From Coptodactyla brooksi (taxonomy: Eukaryota > Arthropoda > Insecta > Coleoptera > Scarabaeidae), in assembly GCA_033557675.1 (NCBI GenBank), contig JAWQRM010000506.1:1-21932 (forward strand): a stretch of DNA of 21,932 nucleotides, read 5' to 3'. The stretch's first letter is position 1. Every line of letters starts with the position of its first letter. Under the pieces are notes generated by a model. The model did no database searches. It was given only the letters and a program-made list of their open reading frames with translations, and was not told the DNA's origin. The position numbers and the translations under genes are program-made. Shown here in pieces: positions 1 through 7,700 of the stretch.

Positions 1-340
1 GATTATTTTCTAATAGTTAACTATTTTTAGTACTATTTTATGAGTTTCGAGGGTAGAAATAAATAAATATTTTCATTTATCAGCTATTTTTTAATAGTTA
101 ACTATTTTTAATGCTTTTTTTAATTTTTTTCAAAATATATTTTCATTTATTAATCATTTTCTAATAATCACTTAGTTTTAATATAAAATTTTTAATTGAT
201 ATTGTGATACAATTATTCAAAACTAAAACTCTTTCAATTTTTTAGAGATTTTTTCATAAATTCTTTTGGACAATATTTTTATTGATTATTTTCTAATAGT
301 TAACTATTTTTAGTACTTTTTATATCGAAAACTTCCTTCC
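1..340. repeat. AT-rich direct repeats at window start
   Basis: A ~37-bp AT-rich segment beginning gattattttctaatagtt occurs at position 1 and again at 284. A diverged copy lies near 85 (ttttaatagttaactatttt). The stretch between is almost pure A/T with no coding signal. It sits upstream of the first EEIG1 exon in the window and is probably intronic. The type of repeat is not identified. Confidence 0.6.
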
Positions 341-1139
341 TATACTTTTTTAATGCTACCAATAAATTCAAATTTTACCTTAAAAATCAAAAAATCTCCT
401 AATTATCTTTTGAATTTCTATATATTTTTTTTTCATTCTATATAAATTTTTTTGTGCCAGTTTTTTCTTATACAAATTTTTTTTCTATTCTATCATGGAC
501 AGAAGAAATGACTGGTTGATTCTAAGGATGATTCGGTAGCATTCTAAGCTTACCAATGTCAACCTTAAAACAAATGAATTGACGAAATAAGCAAGATACT
601 TGTACCGTACAAACATAAATAATAAAATTTGAATCACATTAAAAGTTTAAAAATATTTTGAACTAAAAAAACAGGAAATCACACTTATAATAAGGGTATA
701 TTTAAAGAGGAATTATTTAATTGTGAAGAAATATCTACCTAACTAATCACTTTTTGTACAATTGTGTACTGCATGTTGTGAACCATCCAGTATTACATTA
801 AAGCGTTCAATTTTAAAGTAGCATTTACTAGTAACAACACTATTAAAAGTCCATTAGGTAATCCAAAAGATAAAATAGATTCAATAGACAAATCAGGGAT
901 TTATATTATATTTAAATACGTTGTATTTAAATCATTTTAAAAATTATAAACCAGAGAAATCCAGTGTGGCTGCCCGCATGATTACTCTTAACCATAGGAT
1001 AAATTATAAAATAGAGTTGATTAAACAAGTTAATTCAAATAAACTAAGATATACACGGAATTAAATTACTTGTGAAAAGACGGCAATGGGTGACTGTTTT
1101 TCATCTTTTCTAGCTAATCTCTTCATTATTTTTAGATAG
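341..1139. other. AT-rich non-coding stretch (intron of EEIG1), nothing recognised
   Basis: No open frame of note, no splice-flanked exon and no repeat that I could pair with another part of the window. It is inferred to be intron, because the next downstream exon starts in mid-domain and needs upstream exons. Confidence 0.5.
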
Positions 1140-1300
1140 CTTGTCAACTTTCTGGTTTGCATATTTATTGGTTTCAGTTACCAGAATACGAATCAAAACA
1201 TCATCAAAAATATTTCAAAGTACCTAAGTACCTAAGTATTTATTAAGACCATGTTTTTATATTCTTTCTCACGTTCCAGAAGGTTAATGTTTATGTTTCC
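1140..1300 (-). repeat. LINE-derived fragment, copy of the 2590-2770 repeat
   Basis: This segment (ttgtcaactttctggtttgc onward) is a diverged direct copy of 2590-2770. The other copy, read on the - strand, encodes part of a LINE endonuclease-like peptide. A shorter third piece (tttattaagatcatgttttt) lies at 2117-2145. The pieces sit on both sides of the EEIG1 C2 exon, so they are intronic insertions. The LINE assignment rests on the related copy. Confidence 0.5.
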
Positions 1301-1394
1301 TATTAGTAATAGATTTTTCCGTGGGGAATATTTCTAAATTTATTTGAAATACATTAGCAAAACCAAGTTTTTTAAAAGTGTACTTTATTTTCAG

Positions 1395-1706
1395 GCAGGA
1401 GGTGAAAGACCACGCCGTAAAATGGGGTGAAAAGTTCTCATTCCCCTGCAAAATGTTTGCCAACGCTTCGACATGCGTCCTGGAGCGTTGCGTCCTCAGA
1501 ATCTCCCTGCGGAAGGAGTGCAAGGGGGGCAGGTCCTTCACGAAGCTGGGATTCGTGGATATTAATCTGGCGGAGTACGCGGGAGCTGGGGAGATATCGA
1601 AGAAGGCCCTGTTGGAAGGTTACGACGCCAGGCACCGACAGGACAACAGCATGCTCAAGTTTTCCATTAAAATGCACATGTTGTCCGGCGACATACTGTT
1701 TAAAGT
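1395..1706 (+). CDS. EEIG1: EEIG1 exon: C-terminal half of the NT-C2 domain
   Basis: The acceptor ttattttcag ends at 1394 and the donor gtaagg starts at 1707. The exon opens with one base completing a split codon and ends with two. It encodes QEVKDHAVKWGEKFSFPCKM and later KLGFVDINLAEYAGAG and GYDARHRQDNSMLK, the best conserved part of FAM102 proteins (NT-type C2, membrane or partner binding). Base composition is clearly richer in G+C than the flanking introns. Reading past 1706 meets a stop at 1708, as expected for an intron. Confidence 0.92.
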
Positions 1707-4700
1707 GTAAGGAACGTTGCGTTTTCATTCGAAACTGAACAAACTTGGTTGGCCTTGAAGAGAATTGTTATCTATTTTTACATTTACATTGCATAATATG
1801 TAGGTGATTCGTTTTTTTCTTGAAATTTTATCAAGGTATGCAAAATCAACTAACATCGTATATTTCAACCTATTTACAGTCGACCTTGGATTATTTTTTG
1901 TCATGGAGCGTATATATATCAGGATCTGCATATTCCAGGAACCGTCTGGGGATTTGATATCTGACCTTGAACACAATTGATATCAGTTCGTTGTTATCTG
2001 AAGTAGTCGTAAAATTATTACGCTTCCGTTAATGATTTAGCCATACAAATGCAGGCAATTTGCTTTATTGTTTTACTTGAGTACATACTTGAGGTGAAAC
2101 AGTATTTAATACTTTAAATCTATTTATTAAGATCATGTTTTTATATTAGCACCAATTTTTATCTCCACATGCTTAATGTCAATTAATACATATTTCATGT
2201 TACTGTCAATGTGATTATTTACAGTTTCAAAAGTATATCTGCTCTTGACAATTGTCTATAAACTGCACTATAGCTCTTGAAACTTAATGAAGGAGCTTCA
2301 TTAGAGTAAAGACCTGTTTCACTTAACACAAGTACATCTGGTGCTTCAATTTCGAATAGAATGTCCACATCATCACACTTATGCCTTAGACTGTGAATGT
2401 TTAATTTTTTCTTATGAAAATCATTCAATTTTTGAACCAGACATATTTATGGTCATTATCCTTTTTGTACTGCCTTGATTCTTTAAAGATTTTTTTGTTA
2501 TATTTTGTTAGGTGTTGGTTTATATAGATTTTATTTCTCATAGGATTAATTGTTAATTTCTTTGATTTAGAATATGTATTTTTGAATACATTGTCAACTT
2601 TCTGGCTTGCATATTTATTGGTTTCAGTTCCAGAATACGAATCAAAATGTCATCAATAAATATTTCAAAGTATCTAAGTGAACTTTTATCTACATTAAAA
2701 AAATCAAATCTATTTATTAATATCACGTTTTTATATTCTTTCTCAGATTCCAGAAGGTTAATTAATATTTTATTTTTTTGCACTTTTGTCTGCATTTAAC
2801 TTTACTCCTTAATTTATTAATTTATTGATTATGAAGAAATATTTGCTAGAGATTTAAATTTCAGACCGTCTCCGGCGCCCAAACACAAACAAATAGGAAA
2901 CGAAGACAACAACGTGGACACGCGAACTCTAGACGAATTCTCCAGCGGCTCGTTGGGTGGTTCGATAGCCAGCGGAAGTTCAGGATTTGGTAGTTTACCA
3001 AAGAAGCGACCGCAACTTCTGTCTTCCGGTAGGTTAACTTCACTAACCGAAGAGAATTTTCCCACGGTCTCGTTTTAGAATTGGTGATAGGGCCTACGTT
3101 GAACGAGGGCAACGTCCCAATTACAGTGGCGAACGACGAGATCCCACCGACGGGACAGGAACAGCACGACGAGGGCCACTGCGAACAGGGCCATTCGAGG
3201 AACTCCTCCAACACCAGCCAGATGTCGAAGGCTTCCGGTTACAGCAGTATTCATTCGCATTCGCACAGCAGGCAGAGCAGTTCCGGGGATTCGGGACACA
3301 TAAGGTACCGTTTTCTCTTGTTATTATAAAAGGAAATGGGTAATTTTGGTGTAAATAACATGGTTAAGAACAGGAAATGAAAGAGCTAGCTTCTGGCTTA
3401 GCGCAAAGTAATAGTTTTAGGATTCTTTAGTCTTAGCTGTGTGACGAGAGGTTTGTTATTCAGGTGATTGGAAGAGGTTGTTTTAATTTTGAGATCCTTA
3501 GGACTCCCGTAAGCGGTGGGATAAAGGGAGGAGCCAGAAGCTTTTATTTTTCATTAAATTCCATAGTGAGAAGTCCATATTTTGTTTAATTTTGGACTCC
3601 AGGGGAGCCTGAAAGGTTAAACTCTCAACTAGATGCACGTTTTGCTGACCATGTCAGCATCACCAACAGTGACAAGAGATAAAAGACCTATTTTAAGTCG
3701 TATTTTATTAAGTTATTATCCCCCTGTCTTTATTAATTGTATTTTTTCATTTAATAATACCTAAACTTTCAAATTCATCCAAGAATCTCTTGTCTTATAC
3801 ATTTCTAAGTAATCTCTGCATTTAAATTTCTTACGTATATATTCCTGTGAAAAACAATAGTGGTGGTAGATGAAATAATACAAATTCATGCAAAACTGTC
3901 TTTTAAATTATACTAAAAGTCAAACCATTAAATACTGGAATTTTGTGGGAGAGTGGATATCCACATCTGTTTAAAATTGCCTTAATGAATCAAATGATAA
4001 TTTCTTGGTATTGTTTGATTGTAATAGTAAAGATTTCTCTTCAGATGTTGTCATTTGAAAATTATCTAATAGAATGATGCTTATAATATCAGTACGTAAG
4101 GTTCAGTATTAGGTATTAGTAGTAAAAATTCTTAATTAGTAGTAAGTCGCAAGGATTGTGAGAAAAAGTAAGGTTGGACAAACTAGAAGGACCTTACAAA
4201 CAATAATAATAATAATTTATTGTCTGGGATATTTGATTTTTGTTAACAATCTATCTTGATAAATTAAACTGATGAAAACTATAAGAAAACTCCAAGAATT
4301 TTTACTACTAATACCTAATTTTTACTACTACGTTTGATATTGTTTTTTTTATTCAAATATGAATAATTCAATATATGGATGGGATAATTATGTATATTCA
4401 ATATATGTATAAGAAATTTAAATGTAGATAGACCAATCGAACAAAGAAAATGTATTCATTAATATCATTGTTTTGTCTGAGATAATTGTTTTGCTTTCTG
4501 TCTAATATTTTGTTGCCTAAGCTTTTTTCATTTATTTTTTAAAGGCTTTTATACTTACGTTTTCAGTTTCTATTTTCTTTTAATAGTTGCAGGTTTCTTA
4601 ATTTATTTTAAAATACTTTTCATTTGATTTTTAAGTTGGTTGACATTTGGTTAGGTAAGGGAACACATTTTGCGGATTATCGTTCGTTTAGTAAAGATTT

Positions 4701-7700
4701 GAAGACATTAAATTTTAAACTCCACGTTTCCATTAAAATTTCCATTTGTACCTGCCATCTTTTGATCAAATGGTGCAATTTGGAACTGATGAATAGTAAT
4801 TAATGTGGTGCTCAAGTGTCCCATTTAAAAATCTGAATAATAATAATAATTTGTTGTCTAAGATAGTCTATTTTTACTGACAATCTATCCTGGTAAACTA
4901 AGCTGGTTGAAACTATAGGTTAAACTCTAAGAATTTTTAGTACTAATACCTAATACCGAACCTTACGTACTGGTATTATAAGCATCATTGTATTAGATGA
5001 TTTTTAATGTTCGTGTGCAAATGCTTAAGTGTTTTAAAATAAATAAATAAGTGCAATTATATAAGAGGGGACCTCTTGCACACCACACAATTTGTGAAAA
5101 ATTCTGTGGTGTACATAATAACAGTTTATGTTTTTGTATAAAAAAAAAATAAAAGCATTATTGGGGCAAAAGTTGTTGAATGCAAAAATACAATTAATAA
5201 AGACAGGGAGCTAAACTGTTTGTGTAATTTAATAGAAAAAAATAGTATAATTAAATATAGAGAGGTAACAATTCCTTAACTTTCAGTTTAGAATTGTTTT
5301 TGGAGTGAGCGGGGCTGTAACAAAAATAAACCGTAAAAACAAAGTGTACATATGAAAGTTTTGAATTTACTTACTAAAAACGATACTTTAAATAGTAATC
5401 TCTCTTCTATTCGTTCCTTTATTCGTTTACTTTGTGTTTTTAATTCTCTCAAAAACGTTTGCAAACTGCATGCTCTACTTTTTTTGTTTACTTTTTATTT
5501 TTTTGTTTACCGATATAGGAAGCCAAAACGGATCACGACAGCTTGTAATATCCCCACCACACACCCCGAACTCCCCTCCCCCCAAAACACCCCTCAAAAG
5601 GTGTCGAAGAGTGGGAAACCGCCGATTTTCGAGAACGGCAGCGCGAATCGTTCGACCCTGTCGGCGTACGCGACCCCCAAAGCCTACCATACTCAACTGA
5701 GTCAGGCGAGCACGGACAACAGCGAAGATTACCGAACCCCGGAGGACACTCTCGACTCGGAATGGTTCGAGAACAGCTTCGACCTGCAGAAGAGCTTCTC
5801 TCTCGATCCGGTGAAGTTGAAGCAGATGCAAAGCACCGCTGGTAATCGCAAGAGCGACGGCGACAAGCAGCAGGCGGAGCTGCCCGACGGGGTACTGAGG
5901 TCGAAGAGCGAATTTCAGATACCGCGAAACCAGAACTGCAGGAAATCTTTCGAGAGGTTCGTGCAAAAGTCCGACGACCTATTCTCGCTCCTGACCCCGA
6001 TCCAGAAAAGGAAGAACTTGAGCGTCGTCGTCCGAAACGGGGTTTCCCACTCGACGCCGAAAGAGAGGTTTAAAATCCCCGACCGTCCCTCCGCTCCCCG
6101 GTATCCCGGTCTGTGTCAGAACGACCGGACCTCCTCCCTAACGTCCTTGAGGTTTGGCAACCACGGAACGGACGGTGGGGCTAATAACGGTCACGGAATG
6201 AAAAGGTAGGGTTCTTGAGAAAACCGGAAGATTTGGACTTTCGAGTTTTTCGTCGCGGTTTTTCTTGAGTGTGGTGGTTGTTACTTACCCTACTGTCTTC
6301 GATTTTTAGCTTAAGTAAACTTTTCAGATCTTGCTGGTCTCCACGTTTTCACACAGTATGTATTTGCTTTTATGCTTTTCCTTTGTTTTACTAACAGTCT
6401 ATCGTGATAAATTAAGCTGGTTACATACCATTAGGTTAAACTCCAAGAATTTTTAGTACCGATACCTAATACTGCTGAACCTTTTGGGCAATGCTTAATT
6501 AAATGTTTTGACATGAATAAATAACCACATTTAACGTAGTAAAAAGTTAGCTAAAAACATATTGGATTACTTATCTATAAAAGAACGTACATTAAAATCA
6601 TTTTAAGATATTCAGAAGTGCCAGAATCACTAAGGAAACATTTTCAGTGAATTATATCACAACAGAATTTCTATCACCAGGTCTCACGATGCAAAAGTTA
6701 CTGCATCTTGATTGGATTGTTCGAAAATAGCAAAAAAAGGATATTAATTAATTCTCTAAATATTTGCTTAGCGATGGAAGAAAATTTAGATTTAATATAA
6801 AGAATTTCTTAATACTTTTTTTGAATTAGCAATATAATAGCAATAGGTTTTTATATTAATCAAAGTATTGATCTTCTTTTCAGCTGCTTTCTGCCGATTT
6901 TGAGGTATCTTCCGAGTTCCGCTTACGGAAAATCAAACATCTTTCGAAGTTCGTCCGCCCAATCTTGCATTTCTTTAACATTTACAAAGCTTTTACCAGA
7001 TTTTTTATTATCTTTTTCTTTGTTTTACTAACAATCTAACAACCACATTTATATACACTACCGTCCACTAATTTCGATACACCCAAAGAAATTTAACAGA
7101 TTAGCAATTTATTAAAGTTAGCTAAAAACATATTGGATTACTTATCTGCAAGAGAAGGTACATTAAAAGCATTTTAAGATATTCAGAGGTGCCAGAATCG
7201 ACAAGGAACCATATTTTCGGTGAATTATATCACAACAGAATTCCTATCACCAGGTCTCACGATGCAAAAGTTACTGCATCTTGATTGGATTGTTCGACAA
7301 TAGCAAAAATAGGATATTAATTAATTCTCTAAATATTTGCTTAGCAGTGGAAGAAAATCCAGATACTGTTAGTGCTTGCAACAGCTCACTGAATTTTTTT
7401 ATACTTTTTTATAATTTTTTATACGGCAATCATAGTATTGGCCTTCCTTTCAGCTGCTTTCTGCTGTTTATCTTTTCCTTTGTTTTACTAACAATCTATC
7501 CTGGTAAAGCTGGTTACAACCATTAGGTTAAACTCCAAGAATCTTTAGTATTTCCTTTACACGTTATTTATTCTTTGGAAGAATAAATAACGTGTACATT
7601 TATTTTAATAATAAATAGGATTAATCAATTATAAATAGGAAGAATAAATAAATAGATTGTGTGATGGTATCATAAAGCTAGAAAGACCCTGAAAGCTGAA

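Larger units (their letters stand above)
4058..5005. mobile_element. ~950-bp segment bounded by ~78-bp inverted repeats
   Basis: 4058-4134 and 4928-5005 are reverse complements with about six differences over 77 bp; the shared core is aatgatgcttataatA/C followed by cagtacgtaaggttc. Similarity stops at both outer edges. Between the arms lie a Penelope-like endonuclease scrap and the 4401-4709 repeat. No target-site duplication is obvious. It could be a Penelope-like element with inverted terminal repeats, or a non-autonomous element of another class. Confidence 0.5.
3305..5518 (+). other. 2.2-kb EEIG1 intron built largely of repeats
   Basis: The intron runs from gtaccg to the acceptor gatatag. 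It holds a block that recurs inverted downstream of TMEM135 (3704-4053), a ~78-bp inverted pair (4058-4134 and 4928-5005), a probable Penelope endonuclease scrap (4141-4230) and a block directly repeated at 13815-14127 (4401-4709). A further piece at 5176-5215 (aattaataaagacaggg) matches 13245-13275. From 5216 to 5500 I see only AT-rich sequence and the polypyrimidine tract. Confidence 0.6.

Noticed and set aside
1427..1738. Alternative frames over the C2 exon on both strands
   Set aside because: Shadows of the conserved EEIG1 frame, which alone shows the family motifs and correct splice phase.
7281..7526. 81-codon + strand open frame in an EEIG1 intron
   Set aside because: Lies across a duplicated repeat. 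The sister copy at 6540-6790 does not keep the frame open.
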